Part shown: piece by piece, positions 45,302 through 56,900 of the stretch | Layout of the letters: every line of letters begins with the position of its first letter | Numbering within the stretch: position 1 is the stretch's first letter | Assembly (NCBI GenBank): GCA_963720765.1 | Contig: CAVRGS010000004.1 | Span: forward strand, 1 to 64,000 | Length of the DNA: 64,000 nt | Reading direction: 5' to 3' | Origin: DASUAS01 sp963720765 | GTDB taxonomy: Bacteria > Actinomycetota > Acidimicrobiia > IMCC26256 > DASPTH01 | The notes under the pieces: model-generated | The model's database searches: none | Seen by the model: the letters and a program-made list of their open reading frames with translations, nothing else | What the model was told of the DNA's origin: nothing | Translations under genes and position numbers: made by a program

Positions 45302-46525
45302 CTATTCGGGTCCGACGGCGCGGGAACGGATCCAGGACCCGGGAGGCAGCGGGTGGCGGAACAGGCGGGCGGCGTTCTCGTGGGTGAGCTTGGCCACGTC
45401 GGCGTCGGGCAGGCCGGCGAAGCGATCCGCCAGGAGGGCCTGGGTGTCGGGCCACGACGAGTCGGCGTGGGGGTAGTCGCTCTCCACCATGATGTGATCG
45501 ACACCGATGCGGTCGCGCACCTGCAGCGTGGTCGGGTCGTCGATGGAGCAGAACCAGAAGTTGCGCTGCACCGCCTCCGACGGCGACAGCATCGCTCCCG
45601 CCGCGTCGGTGCCGTCGCCCCAGGCGTTCGCCATCCCCGACGCGGAGTGCTCCATCACGTAGTCGAGGCGGTCGAGCAGCATCGGCACCCACCCCAGTCC
45701 GCCTTCGGAGAACGCCACATCGAGCTCCGGGAAGCGCAGCGGGACGCGCGCCCACAACCAGTCGGCCGCCGCGAGCATCCCGTGCACCGGGAAGAGCGTG
45801 GTGCTCTGCTCGAGCGGCGACTCCGGCGAGGTCGGCGGCGCGATCTGCCCGGACCCGGTGTGGATGCACACGACGGTGCCGGTCTCCTCGCACGCGCGCA
45901 GCAGCGGGTCCCAGTGGTCGGTGTGCACCGACGGCAGCCCGAGGTTGTTCATGCTCTCGGGGAACGTGATCGCCTTGAAGCCGCGCTCGGCGTTGCGGCG
46001 CACGTCGGCCGCCGCGACCTCCGGATCGCGCAACCACACGAGCTGCAACGGGATGATGCGCTCGGGGTACGTCCCGGACCACACCTCGTGGTGCCAGTCG
46101 TTCCACGCGCGCACACACGCGAGACCGAGCTCCTGATCGTTGCTCTTGGCGAACGCGACGCCCGCGAACCCGGCGATGAGCGACGGGAAGCAGAGGCTGG
46201 CCCAGATGCCGGCGACGTCCATGTCGGCGACGCGGGCGTGGATGTCCCAACAGCCCTTGCGCATCTCGTCGAAGCGCGCCGGATCCATCGTCCATTCGTC
46301 CTTGGGCCGGCCGATCACCGCGTTCAACCCGATGTTGGGGAAGAGGTTGTCCTCGTAGGCCCATGCCTGCTTGCCGTTGTCGAACTCGACGAGGCGGGGC
46401 GCGACGTCGACGAGGTGCGCGGGCATGCGGCCCTCGAACAGGTCGGGCGGTTCGATGAGGTGGTCGTCGACGGAGATGATCGGGAACCGGCGGGGGCGCG
46501 GCTCCGGATCGGGGAGGAGAGGCAC
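45302..46525 (-). CDS. Amidohydrolase (amidohydrolase_2 family)
   Basis: TIM-barrel hydrolase of 407 residues, paralogue-type relative of 20190-21341. Motifs: ISVDDHLIEPPDLFE, VCIHTGSGQ, FSEGGLGW and VESDYPHADSSWP with the catalytic-type Asp. Substrate unknown; such genes are common in organisms degrading aromatic or polycyclic acids. It ends 1.3 kb from the next deacylase gene start, with which it shares the strand. Confidence 0.85.
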   Translation of the reverse strand: MPLLPDPEPRPRRFPIISVDDHLIEPPDLFEGRMPAHLVDVAPRLVEFDNGKQAWAYEDNLFPNIGLNAVIGRPKDEWTMDPARFDEMRKGCWDIHARVADMDVAGIWASLCFPSLIAGFAGVAFAKSNDQELGLACVRAWNDWHHEVWSGTYPERIIPLQLVWLRDPEVAAADVRRNAERGFKAITFPESMNNLGLPSVHTDHWDPLLRACEETGTVVCIHTGSGQIAPPTSPESPLEQSTTLFPVHGMLAAADWLWARVPLRFPELDVAFSEGGLGWVPMLLDRLDYVMEHSASGMANAWGDGTDAAGAMLSPSEAVQRNFWFCSIDDPTTLQVRDRIGVDHIMVESDYPHADSSWPDTQALLADRFAGLPDADVAKLTHENAARLFRHPLPPGSWIRSRAVGPE

Positions 46526-46551
46526 CTACACCACCCTCGTCCTCATGGGCC

Positions 46552-48264
<1,713 letters not shown>

Positions 48265-48434
48265 GTCGGCTTCCCCCCGGAGTCGCAACCTGACGGCGCC
48301 CGTCGACCCTACTGCTGCACCGCGCGAGGGCGCCTCTCTGGACTCGTCGGCGCGACCGTGCCCAGGGGTGAACGGCACGACGGCGTGGAGGACGACGTGG
48401 ACGAGGCCGGCCGGGGGCGTCGTAGGGTGCGGCA

Positions 48435-48962
48435 GTGGACGCCGACCAGCTCTGGCCCTTCATCCGTGACATCCCCGACTTCCCACAGCCCGGCGTCGTG
48501 TTCCGCGACATCACGCCGTTGCTCGGCGACGCCGGAGCGTTCCGTGCCGCGACCGAGCTGCTCGCGGCGCCGTTCGACGGTCCGATCACCAAGGTGGTGG
48601 GCATCGAGGCGCGCGGCTTCATCCTCGCGGCACCCATCGCGCTCGCGCTCGGTGCCGGCTTCGTACCGGTGCGCAAGCCGGGCAAGTTGCCGTGGGACAC
48701 GCACGCGCACAGCTACGAGCTCGAGTACGGCTCCGACACGCTCGAGGTGCACCGCGACGCGCTCAGCGCCGACGACCGCGTGCTCATCGTCGACGACGTG
48801 CTCGCCACCGGTGGCACCGCCACCGCGACGTGTCTGCTCGTGTCCCAGTTCTTCGAGGCGACGGTGGTGGGCGTGACGTTCCTGCTCGAGCTCACCGCGC
48901 TCGGCGGCCGTGAGCGGGTGACACCGCTCGGCCACCGCATCGAGTCGGTGCTGGTGGTCTAG
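48435..48962 (+). CDS. apt: Adenine phosphoribosyltransferase
   Basis: Purine-salvage enzyme making AMP from adenine and PRPP, 175 residues. Family motifs: FRDITPLL, GIEARGF, PVRKPGKLPW and the PRPP site VLIVDDVLATGGTA. Starts at GTG 48435. Divergent from the deacylase gene. The other purine gene in the window is purM at the right end. Confidence 0.95.
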   Translation: MDADQLWPFIRDIPDFPQPGVVFRDITPLLGDAGAFRAATELLAAPFDGPITKVVGIEARGFILAAPIALALGAGFVPVRKPGKLPWDTHAHSYELEYGSDTLEVHRDALSADDRVLIVDDVLATGGTATATCLLVSQFFEATVVGVTFLLELTALGGRERVTPLGHRIESVLVV

Positions 48963-49391
48963 TCAGCTCGACGCCTCGGCGTCGACGCGGTCCGTCTCCT
49001 GCGCCGCCGCAGCCACAGCCGCAGGACGAGTCAGCGCGAACAGGCTCCCGCCCACCATCGCCAGCGCGCAGGCCATCTGGCCGAACCACCACGCGCCGAA
49101 CGGGTGATGACCCGACAGCGGGCACGCCACCGACAGTGCGGTGAAGAACCCGCCCGCGGCCAGCGACACCACGAGACCCCAGCGACGCTGCGCGATGAGG
49201 CCGGCCGCGGTGGCCGCCAGCAGACCCATGAAGGCCACCGCGAGCCCCACGCCGTACCACGGCTCGGGCTGGTGGGTGACCGGCTCGAGCGACACCGCCA
49301 CCTGGTACGCGACCAGCCAGGCGATGCCCACACCGGCGGCGACCCGACCGTCGATCCGTTCCTGCAACCACGCACACGTCTCGAGATCCAT
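48963..49391 (-). CDS. Four-helix membrane protein, unknown function
   Basis: About 142 residues with four hydrophobic helices (GVGIAWLVAYQVAV, GVGLAVAFMGLLAATAAGLIA, WGLVVSLAAGGFFTALSVA, GQMACALAMVGGSLFAL). ATG 49391 is chosen over an in-frame ATG five codons upstream. No family recognised. Converges with apt (adjacent stops). Confidence 0.7.
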   Translation of the reverse strand: MDLETCAWLQERIDGRVAAGVGIAWLVAYQVAVSLEPVTHQPEPWYGVGLAVAFMGLLAATAAGLIAQRRWGLVVSLAAGGFFTALSVACPLSGHHPFGAWWFGQMACALAMVGGSLFALTRPAAVAAAAQETDRVDAEASS

Positions 49392-49409
49392 GCCGCCAGT
49401 GTGCACCTT

Positions 49410-49865
49410 CTACGACCCCCGCGACGACCGCCTCGAGACGGCGGCCTCGTGCTCCGGGTCCGCGTACCGCGCGACGAGTGCCTGCGGGCGGTCCTGCTGG
49501 AGGAAGCCGAGCTCGTTGCCGTCGGGGTCGCGCAGCACGTGCACCGGTCCGTCGGGCGTGCCGGCGGTGACGCCGCGGTCGGCGAACCCGGCCGCCGCGA
49601 GCCGCGTGACCAGCGCGTCGAGATCGGCCACGGTCCAGATCGGGAGGCAGCTCGGGGTGGGGCGGTGCTCGGCCAACAACACCTGCGGACCGTCCTCGCT
49701 CACGCGCACCGCGGCGACCTCGGTACCGAAGCGCCGGAAGTGCCAGAGGAACTCGGCGCCGAGGGCGCGCTCGTAGAAGTCGATCGCGGCGTGCACGTCG
49801 TCGACCCCGAGGTAGAGGTAGGCCGGCGGTCCGAGGCCGCGCACACGACCGGGCTCCCCGTTCAC
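49410..49865 (-). CDS. Single-domain VOC family protein
   Basis: Glyoxalase/bleomycin-resistance-type protein of 151 residues: AYLYLGVDDVHAAIDFYERALGAEF, then LRDPDGNELGFLQ with the Glu expected as a metal ligand. Acts probably as a dimer. GTG 49865 overlaps the stop of the ZIP transporter gene (GTGA). Confidence 0.85.
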   Translation of the reverse strand: MNGEPGRVRGLGPPAYLYLGVDDVHAAIDFYERALGAEFLWHFRRFGTEVAAVRVSEDGPQVLLAEHRPTPSCLPIWTVADLDALVTRLAAAGFADRGVTAGTPDGPVHVLRDPDGNELGFLQQDRPQALVARYADPEHEAAVSRRSSRGS

Positions 49866-50641
49866 CCGCTGAGGGTGGAGAGGAAGGCGGCGACCGCGAA
49901 GCCGGCAGCGGCCCCGAGCCCGGCGTGACGACCTGCTCCGCGCACCGCGATCGGCACCATCTCGTTGACGCACACGACGATCATGGCGCCGGCCGCGATG
50001 GTCTGGATGATGGCGATCAGATCGGCCTGGCTCGGCTGGAGGATCGCGTACCCGGCGAGCCCGGCGACGAAGCCGACGAGCACGATGGCGGCGAACCGGA
50101 GCATCACCTTGCGCAGCTCGACGCCCCCGGCGAGGAGTGCGGCAGCGACGCCGATGGCGTCGGGGAGGTTGGCGAGGAACACCGCGCCCACGAGCGCGAC
50201 CGACACGGTGCCGCCGCCGAGCAGGGTGAGCCCGATGGCGATCGACTCCGGAATGCCGTCGAGCACCATGCCGATGGTGAGGTTGCGTGCCGCGGTGGCG
50301 TCGGCGCCGACGGGGAGCGCCTCGTCGCCGGCGCGATCCTCCGCCTCCTCGACCGGCTCTTCCGGGTCTTCACGTTCGGCGCGTCGGTTGAGCCACGTCG
50401 TGAGCGCGTAGTACCCGACGGCGCCGACGAGCAGCCCGATGCCGGCGGGCGCGCGCCCGGCTTCGACGTACGCGGGCACCACGAGGTCGGTGGTGACCGC
50501 GCTGATGAGCGCACCGGCGCCGAACGCCATCACGAGACCGAGCCAACGCGGCTCGGTCAGCTTCGGGAAGCGGGCGACGAGCAGCGCGCCGAGCAGCAAC
50601 GCCGACTGGCCGAGCGCGGCCCACAACCCTGCTTCGAGCAC
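49862..50641 (-). CDS. ZIP-family divalent metal transporter
   Basis: Membrane transporter of about 259 residues with around eight helices. The family signature in helix 4 is MVLDGIPESIAIGLTLL, a D/GxPES variant of the HNxPEG motif seen in GufA-like ZIP proteins; a metal-binding Glu lies in ICVNEMVP. A charged, acidic loop (EREDPEEPVEEAEDRAGDE) separates helices 3 and 4. GTG 50641 is the best in-frame start. Probably zinc or iron uptake. Confidence 0.8.
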   Translation of the reverse strand: MLEAGLWAALGQSALLLGALLVARFPKLTEPRWLGLVMAFGAGALISAVTTDLVVPAYVEAGRAPAGIGLLVGAVGYYALTTWLNRRAEREDPEEPVEEAEDRAGDEALPVGADATAARNLTIGMVLDGIPESIAIGLTLLGGGTVSVALVGAVFLANLPDAIGVAAALLAGGVELRKVMLRFAAIVLVGFVAGLAGYAILQPSQADLIAIIQTIAAGAMIVVCVNEMVPIAVRGAGRHAGLGAAAGFAVAAFLSTLSG

Positions 50642-50679
50642 GAGACGGGAGTCTCGCGCGACGGCCTCTCCGGCGGGAG

Positions 50680-51282
50680 CTACCCGGCGCGGGGTGCGTC
50701 GCCCAGGTGCGCGTGCAGGACCGACGCGACGGCCGCCCCGCTCGTGAGCATGGGCTGGATGTCGTGCAGGGCGCGGCTCATCGTGAGCGCGCCCTCGTAG
50801 CTCGACAGCACGAACGTGGCCAACGGCGCGGCGTCGGCCTCGGGGATGCCGGCGTCGACGAACACCTGGGTCAGGGTGGTCTGCCAGCTGCCGAACACGT
50901 CCTCGCACATCTTGCGGATGGGCTCGATGTCGCTCGAGGTCTCGAGGGCCACGGTGGCGATGGGGCAGCCGCGCTCGTAGTCGGAGTCGCGCAGTCGCTC
51001 GGCGTTGACCACGAAGTACTGGTTGATGGCGGCGGGCAGGTCGGCGGCGTCGCCGGCCCGGGCGATGGTGGAGCGGATGCGCTCCCCCGAACGGGCCAGG
51101 GCCTCGATGCCGATCTGCTCCTTGCCACCGGGGAAGTAGTGGTACACGGACCCGAGGGGCGCATTGCCCTCGGCGACGATCTGTTTGATGCCGGTGGCCG
51201 TATACCCCTGGCGACGCAGCAACCGGATGGTGGCGTCGAGGATGCGGTCGCGGGTGTCGCGTGCGTCGGCGGCCGTGGTCAC
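50680..51282 (-). CDS. TetR/AcrR-family repressor
   Basis: Regulator of 200 residues. The N-terminal helix-turn-helix (RDRILDATIRLLRRQGYTATGIKQIVAEG, then GSVYHYFPGGKEQI) is of the TetR type; the C terminus resembles LmrA/YxaF-type ligand domains with an uncommon Cys in YERGCPIATVALE. Divergent from the cyclic-nucleotide-binding gene with a possible operator between. Confidence 0.9.
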   Translation of the reverse strand: MTTAADARDTRDRILDATIRLLRRQGYTATGIKQIVAEGNAPLGSVYHYFPGGKEQIGIEALARSGERIRSTIARAGDAADLPAAINQYFVVNAERLRDSDYERGCPIATVALETSSDIEPIRKMCEDVFGSWQTTLTQVFVDAGIPEADAAPLATFVLSSYEGALTMSRALHDIQPMLTSGAAVASVLHAHLGDAPRAG

Positions 51283-51299
51283 GACAAAACCCTAGCACC

Positions 51300-51335
51300 G
51301 AAAGTAAGTAGAGTGATAGACATACTCTCTGGGAC
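51300..51335. promoter_or_regulatory. Candidate TetR operator/promoter
   Basis: An AT-richer stretch between the divergent TetR and CNB genes contains a short inverted repeat (AGAGT ... ACTCT around 51311-51330) with a 10-base spacer, plus TACTCT that could serve as a -10. Autoregulation by TetR proteins is common; this site is a guess. Confidence 0.35.
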
Positions 51336-51363
51336 GTCAAGGTCGGGGGCCGGACGAAAGGTG

Positions 51364-51768
51364 ATGGCGATGACGGTGGGCGTGCTCGAGAGCTTCTCGG
51401 TGGCCGACCACGAGCGGGTCCGGGCGGTGGCACGGACCCGGGAGTTGCAGCCGGGCGACTGCCTGTACGACCAGGGGACGGTCGCAACCGCCGCATTCCT
51501 CGTGACCGGCGGCATCGGCGCGGTCTTCCAGCAGGGCCGGGCGGTGAAGGAGATCACCGCGGGCGACATCCTCGGCGACGCCGACGTGCTCGGCCGTCGT
51601 CCCTACCGCACCCGCATCGAGGCGGTCACGCCCCTCACCGTGTGGCAGATCGACGCCTCCGACCTGGATCGACTGCTCGTCGACGCCCCCACGTTCGCCC
51701 GTGCCCTCGCGCGCGATCTCGGCCGTCGGCTGCGCGCCGCCGAGGTGTCGCTCGCCGCAGCCAGTTAG
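51364..51768 (+). CDS. Cyclic-nucleotide-binding domain protein
   Basis: Single CNB domain of about 134 residues, with GDCLYDQGTVATAAFLVTGGIGAVF and the core GDILGDADVLGRRPYRTRIEAV. The usual EMALL stretch is changed to DADVL, so nucleotide binding is uncertain. Starts near 51364; alternatives at 51361 and 51370. Divergent from TetR and 26 bases upstream of the deacylase gene. Confidence 0.8.
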   Translation: MAMTVGVLESFSVADHERVRAVARTRELQPGDCLYDQGTVATAAFLVTGGIGAVFQQGRAVKEITAGDILGDADVLGRRPYRTRIEAVTPLTVWQIDASDLDRLLVDAPTFARALARDLGRRLRAAEVSLAAAS

Positions 51769-51794
51769 CGTTCCTCCTCGACCCGGGAGGAACC

Positions 51795-53493
51795 ATGACG
51801 GGGGATCTGCTCATACGGGGCGGCACGGTGGTCGACGGGACGGGCGCGCCCGCGCGCGACGGAGACGTCCGCATCCGCGACGGCGTGATCACCGAGATCG
51901 GTGCGCGCCTCACACCCGACGGCGAGACGATCGTCGACGCGAGCGGGGCGTACGTCGCGCCCGGCTTCATCGACTGCCACACGCACTACGACCCCTCGCT
52001 GTGGTGGGACCCGCTGGTCGACCCGATGCCACAGCACGGTGTGACGACCGTGGTCACCGGCAACTGCTCGCTGTCGCTCACACCGGTGCGGGCACCCGAC
52101 CGCGTCGGCGCCAGCGACGTGTTCGGCTTCATCGAGGACATCCCCGTCGACGCGTTCACCACGGGCATCCCGTGGACGTGGGAGTCGTACGCGGAGTGGC
52201 GCGATGCACTGCGTGCACACGGCACGGCGGTCAACGTCGCTGCGCTGATCGGGCACTCGAACCTCAGGGTGTACGTGATGGGCGACGACGCCTGGACACG
52301 GGCCGCCACGCCGGATGAACGAGCACAGCTCACGGCGGTGCTCGCCGAGTCGCTCGCCGCCGGTGCGCGCGGGCTGTCGACGTCGTTCGTCGACCAGGAC
52401 CGCCACGGGCACGCGGTCCCCAGCCGGGCCGCCGACGACGCCGAGCTGCAGGCGCTGATCGAGGTCCTCGGCGCGGCGCCGGGTGGCCCACGGGTGCTGG
52501 AGTTCCTGCCGTGGATCAAGGAGATCGACCGCCAGTTGGTCGACATCGACCGCGTCGCGCGCTGGTGCGGAGCCGCCGGCGTGTCGTGCACGTGGAACCA
52601 GCTGGCCGAGAACAGCCGCGACCCGTCGCCGCGCCGAGCGGATCCTCGAGCAGGCGCACGCGCTGCACGCCGACGGCTGCCGTGTGTACGGCCAGGTGTC
52701 CCCGCGCCCGTTCGATCTGCACGTGAGCTTCGACCAGACGCCGGCGTTCGTGGCGATCCCCGCGTGGGGCAGGTTCATCGCGCGCCCGACGCCGGACGAG
52801 AAGCGGGCCACGCTCGCCGACGGCGAGTGGCGCGCCGCCGCCCGCGCCGACTGGGACCGCGTCGGCGACGGCTTCACCATCTTCCCCGTGTCGCGTCTCG
52901 ACCGGGTGCGGCTCACGTCGGTGCGTGCGGGTGAGGAGCAGTTCCTCGACCGGTCGTTCGCCGACCTGGTCGCCGCGCGTGGCGGTCACCCGTCGGACGT
53001 GCTCGCCGACTGGGTGCTCGAGCACGACCTCGCACCGGGCATGGTCGCCGAAGCGCTGTCGAACAACGACGCGGAGAAGGTGGGCGCGCTCATCGCCGAC
53101 GCCACGACGGTGGTCGGCGCGAGTGATGCCGGGGCGCACCTCCAGATGATGTGCGGTGCGGGTGACTCCACGCTGTTGCTCACCGAACACGTGCGCGACC
53201 GCGGCGACTTCACGGTCGAGCAGGGTGTGCACCAGATGACCGGTCGCATCGCCGAGGTGTTCGGCCTGCGCGACCGCGGAGTGCTCGCGCCCGGCCGCGC
53301 GGGCGACGTCACGGTGTTCGCGCTCGACGAGCTCGGCTACCGCGCCGACCACACCGTGCACGACCTGCCCGGCGGCGCGCCCCGCCTCACCCGTCCGCCC
53401 GGCGGCTTCCGCACCACCGCGGTGGGGGGCGTCGTCACGCAGGAGGGTGGCGTCGCCACCGGCGACCGCCCCGGCGGCCCGCTCTCCCAGTGA
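51795..53493 (+). CDS. N-acyl-D-amino-acid deacylase family amidohydrolase (paralogue 2, frameshifted)
   Basis: Second member of the D-aminoacylase group, about 565 residues: DLLIRGGTVVDGTGAP, GFIDCHTHYDPSLWWDP, VVTGNCSLSLTP, and late VGASDAGAHLQMMC. ATG 51795 has a GGAGGAA ribosome site. One base must be removed near 52628 to join AENSRDPS to RAERILEQAHALHADG. Organisation resembles paralogue 1; CIDC-type metal ligand positions differ slightly, for example VHTHYDG versus CHTHYDP. Confidence 0.85.
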
Positions 53494-53551
53494 GCACCTC
53501 GACGTTGACCGTCATCTGCGCACGTCGACCTCGAGATGTTCGGAGGAGGGC

Positions 53552-54355
53552 CTACGCGGGGCGGCGCTTGGGCGGCCAGGGGAAGAAGCCGCTGGTGCGC
53601 TCGACGTACTCGCGGTAGCCGGGGCGCCGGTCGGCCATGCCCTGCTCGAGGAGCGGCTTGCCCGTCTTGCGGGTGAGCGTCCACGTCATGAGCACGGGCG
53701 AGAGCACGGTGATCGCGCCCTGCCACTGCTGGGCGGCGATGATCCAGATCCCCCACCACATGGTGGCGTCACCGAAGTAGTTCGGATGACGGGTGAAGTG
53801 CCACAGCCCGCGGTCCATCACCTGGCCCTGGTTGGCCGGGTCGTTGCGGAAGCGAGCCAACTGCCAGTCGCCGATGCTCTCGAAGCCGAAGCCGATCACC
53901 CAGACCACCACGCCGACGACGAACAGCGCACCGGGCTCGCTGGTCTCGAACATCGCCACCATCACCGACAGCGACACGAACCAGATGGCGACGGCCTGGG
54001 TGAGGAAGATGCCGAGCACGCGGCGCGCGGGGTCGTCGTGGCCCTCGAGCATGGCCGCGTACCGCGGGTCCTCGCCCTTCCCGCGGCTGCGCCACGCGAT
54101 GTAGACCGCCAGCCGACCGGCGCCCACCGTCACGAGCAGTGCGACGACGAGCCGGCGCGTGTCGTCACCGTGGCCCGACGACAACGCGTACGTGACCCAC
54201 ACGACCACGACGAAGCCGAGTCCCCACGCGACGTCGATCACGTTGTAGCGACCGAGCGCGCGGCCCAGCACCCACGTGGCGAGGATCAGCACGAGCACCG
54301 CGCCGGCGGCGGCACCGATCGCGGCGAGGAACTCGCCGGTGGCGAAGTCGTTCAC
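53552..54355 (-). CDS. DUF1295 / steroid 5-alpha-reductase-like membrane protein
   Basis: Membrane protein of 267 residues with about six helices, DUF1295 group. The conserved motif LWHFTRHPNYFGDATMWWG and the later GKPLLEQGMADRRPGYREYVERTSGFFPWPP are typical. Relatives include steroid reductases and isoprenylcysteine-type methyltransferases. GTG 54355 overlaps the stop of the second cyclopropane-synthase-like gene, making it the last gene of the six-gene lipid operon. Confidence 0.85.
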   Translation of the reverse strand: MNDFATGEFLAAIGAAAGAVLVLILATWVLGRALGRYNVIDVAWGLGFVVVVWVTYALSSGHGDDTRRLVVALLVTVGAGRLAVYIAWRSRGKGEDPRYAAMLEGHDDPARRVLGIFLTQAVAIWFVSLSVMVAMFETSEPGALFVVGVVVWVIGFGFESIGDWQLARFRNDPANQGQVMDRGLWHFTRHPNYFGDATMWWGIWIIAAQQWQGAITVLSPVLMTWTLTRKTGKPLLEQGMADRRPGYREYVERTSGFFPWPPKRRPA

Positions 54356-55632
54356 ACGCCGGGGTCGTCGGGTGTGCGGACGAGGATCTGGTCGACGCCC
54401 ATGCGCCGCTCCTCGAACGCGAGACCGCCGCCCACCAGGTACAGCCGCCAGACGCGAGCGACCTCCTCGCCCACCACCGCGACGACGGCGTCCCAGCGAG
54501 CTTCGAGGTTGGCCAGCCACACCTCACCGGTGCGCACGTAGTGCTCGCGCAGGGCCTGCACGCCTCGCACCTCGAAGCCACCCGCCTCGAGCAGACCGAT
54601 GGTCTCGCCCAGCGGGCGCATGTGCATGTCGGGGGCGATGTACGCCTCGATGAAGGGCCCACCGCCGGGCGAGTCGCCTGCGGCACGCGACATCTGCTGC
54701 ACCAGGAACGGCGCGCCCGGCTTCAGCGCGCGACGCACGGTCGACACGAACGTGGGGTACTGCTGGTCGCCGACGTGCTCGCCCATCTCCAGCGACGCGG
54801 CAGCGTCGAAGTCGCGGTCGTGCAGATCGCGGTAGTCGAGCAGGCGGAAGTCGACGAGGTCGCTCACGCCCTGGTCGGCGGCACGCTTGCGGGCGAAGTC
54901 GAGCTGCTCACGTGACAGCGTGATGCCGGTGACCTGCGCGCCGTGGCGACGAGCGGCGTGGATGCTCAGCGACCCCCAGCCGCACCCGACGTCGAGCAGA
55001 CGCATCCCCGGACGGAGCTCGAGCTTGGTGCACACCAGCTCGAACTTCGCCTGCTGCGCGTCGGCCAGCGACACGTCGTCCGTCGCGTGGGCCCCGTAGT
55101 AGCCGCACGAGTAGGCCATGTGCTCGTCGAGCACCAACGCGTAGAAGTCGTTGGAGAGGTCGTAGTGGTGCGCGATGACGGCCTGGTCGCGCGCCCGGCT
55201 GTGCAGACGTCCGCGGACCCGTGCTTCCGACGCCGGCGGCTTCGGCGGCAGCCCGAACACGCCGAGGCGAGCCGCGGTGCCCAGGGCATCGATGCGGTCG
55301 CGGGCGCGCACCTGACCAACCATCTCACCGCGCCGACCACGTTCACGGGCGAACGCCCACACGCGCCGGAGACCGTCGGCGAGGTCGCCCTCGACGTCGA
55401 GGTCGCCCGTGACGTAGGCCCGGGCGAGGCCGAGCTCGTCGGGGCGCCAGAGCAGCCGCCGCAAGGCTCGCCGGTTCCGGAGGACCACCACCGGAGCACC
55501 CGCTGGCCGTTCGGGGACGGAGCCGGTGGGCCCCGCGTGGCTGCCGTCCCACGCCCGGATCCCGACCGGGAGGTCGTCACCCACGAACTTGCGAACGGTG
55601 GCGGCGAGCACGGGCGCGACGGGACGACTCAT
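54352..55632 (-). CDS. Cyclopropane-fatty-acid-synthase-like methyltransferase 2
   Basis: SAM-dependent enzyme modifying unsaturated fatty acyl chains in membrane lipids, 426 residues. SAM motif LLDVGCGWGSLSIHAARRHG; AHHYDLSNDFYALVL is the hallmark of the family; SLEMGEHVG holds the likely catalytic Glu. N-terminal domain to about residue 130. ATG 55632 overlaps the stop of the first CFA-like gene. Product could be cyclopropane, methyl-branched or methylene fatty acids. Confidence 0.9.
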   Translation of the reverse strand: MSRPVAPVLAATVRKFVGDDLPVGIRAWDGSHAGPTGSVPERPAGAPVVVLRNRRALRRLLWRPDELGLARAYVTGDLDVEGDLADGLRRVWAFARERGRRGEMVGQVRARDRIDALGTAARLGVFGLPPKPPASEARVRGRLHSRARDQAVIAHHYDLSNDFYALVLDEHMAYSCGYYGAHATDDVSLADAQQAKFELVCTKLELRPGMRLLDVGCGWGSLSIHAARRHGAQVTGITLSREQLDFARKRAADQGVSDLVDFRLLDYRDLHDRDFDAAASLEMGEHVGDQQYPTFVSTVRRALKPGAPFLVQQMSRAAGDSPGGGPFIEAYIAPDMHMRPLGETIGLLEAGGFEVRGVQALREHYVRTGEVWLANLEARWDAVVAVVGEEVARVWRLYLVGGGLAFEERRMGVDQILVRTPDDPGV

Positions 55633-56900
55633 GACCGCTCCTTCCTGGTGAGCACGATCTGGGCGACGTCGAGGTAGCCGGTGGCGAAGCCGGCCTCGCT
55701 GTACGCCAGGTAGAAGTCCCACATGCGGCGGAACGTGGCGTCGAAACCGAGCGCGTCGACCTCGCGGGCGTGGGCGTCGAAGCGCTCCCGCCAGGCCCGC
55801 AACGTCCGGGCGTAGTCGGCCCCGAACGCGTCGACCGCTTCGACCGACAGCGCGGTGTGGTCGCGCACGATCTCCTCGATGGCGCGCAACGACGGCAACG
55901 CACCGCCGGGGAAGATGTACTTGCTGATCCAGGTGTACTGGTCGAGGGTCGCCAGCATGCGGTCGTGCGCGAGCAGGATCGCCTGCACACCGATCTTCCC
56001 GCCGGGCGCGAGCGCTCGGTCGAGGGTGGCGAAGTAGGTGGGCCAGTACTCGTGACCCACCGCTTCGATCATCTCGACGCTCACGATCGCGTCGTAGCGA
56101 CCTTCGACGTCGCGGTAGTCGCGCAGCTGCACGCCGACACGGCCCGACACTCCTCCGCGCTGCACCCGCTCGCGTGCCAGGGCGGCTTGCTCCTCCGACA
56201 GCGTGAGCGTGGTGACCGTCGCCCCGCGCTGTGCCGCGCGCACGGCGAGCGCACCCCAGCCGGTCCCGATCTCGAGCACCTTCGTCCCGAGCCCGACGCC
56301 GGTGGCGTCGAGCAACGAATCGATCTTGCGGCGCTGCGCGTCGGCCAGCGATTCGTCCTCGGACTCGGCCGCGGCACCGAATCGTGCGCTCGAGTAGGTC
56401 ATGGTCTCGTCGAGGAACAACGCGAACAAGTCGTTCGAGAGGTCGTAGTGCCGGCTGATGTTGTGGCGCGCGCCCGACTTCGTGTTGCGTTCGGCACGTG
56501 GCTGGTGACGCACGTAGAAGTGCCGCAGCCGCTGCATCCACGCGGGGACCAGCTTGTCCATCCGCGCCGCGAACGGTGTGAGCACCGCCGCCGGATCGTC
56601 GGCGTCCCAGTCGCCGGCCATGAACGCCTCGCCGAAGCCGATGAGTCCATCGCGGCCGAGGCGACGGAAGAAGTCGTTGCTGCGCACCCGCATGAGCGGG
56701 GCGTCGGCACCGCCGCCACCGACCACGCGTCCGTCGGGCAACGAGACCCGCACGTCGAGCGACGGCACGACGCGATGGAACAGCGTGCGGGCGATCGCGG
56801 TGTGCACCGGCTGGTGCAACGGGGCGGCGCCGAGGTCCTGCCACGGACCTCGCGGCGACGTGAACGACGGCGCAGCGGAGCGGATGTCGGCGCTGGTCAT
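55629..56900 (-). CDS. Cyclopropane-fatty-acid-synthase-like methyltransferase 1
   Basis: Second CFA-type enzyme, 423 residues, only moderately similar to its neighbour. NISRHYDLSNDLFALFLDETMTYSSA, SAM motif VLEIGTGWGALAVRAAQRG and VSVEMIEAVGHEYWPTYF are clear. The MIEAVG form is also seen in enzymes making 10-methyl-type acids. Coupled to both neighbours by 4-base overlaps (DUF1365 before, CFA 2 after). Confidence 0.9.
   Translation of the reverse strand: MTSADIRSAAPSFTSPRGPWQDLGAAPLHQPVHTAIARTLFHRVVPSLDVRVSLPDGRVVGGGGADAPLMRVRSNDFFRRLGRDGLIGFGEAFMAGDWDADDPAAVLTPFAARMDKLVPAWMQRLRHFYVRHQPRAERNTKSGARHNISRHYDLSNDLFALFLDETMTYSSARFGAAAESEDESLADAQRRKIDSLLDATGVGLGTKVLEIGTGWGALAVRAAQRGATVTTLTLSEEQAALARERVQRGGVSGRVGVQLRDYRDVEGRYDAIVSVEMIEAVGHEYWPTYFATLDRALAPGGKIGVQAILLAHDRMLATLDQYTWISKYIFPGGALPSLRAIEEIVRDHTALSVEAVDAFGADYARTLRAWRERFDAHAREVDALGFDATFRRMWDFYLAYSEAGFATGYLDVAQIVLTRKERS

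Noticed and set aside
41043..45476. A 1477-codon open frame on the + strand opposite the SNF2 helicase
   Set aside because: Composition is an antisense shadow in GC-rich DNA (His/Arg/Val-rich, no motifs), while the - strand has full helicase motifs.
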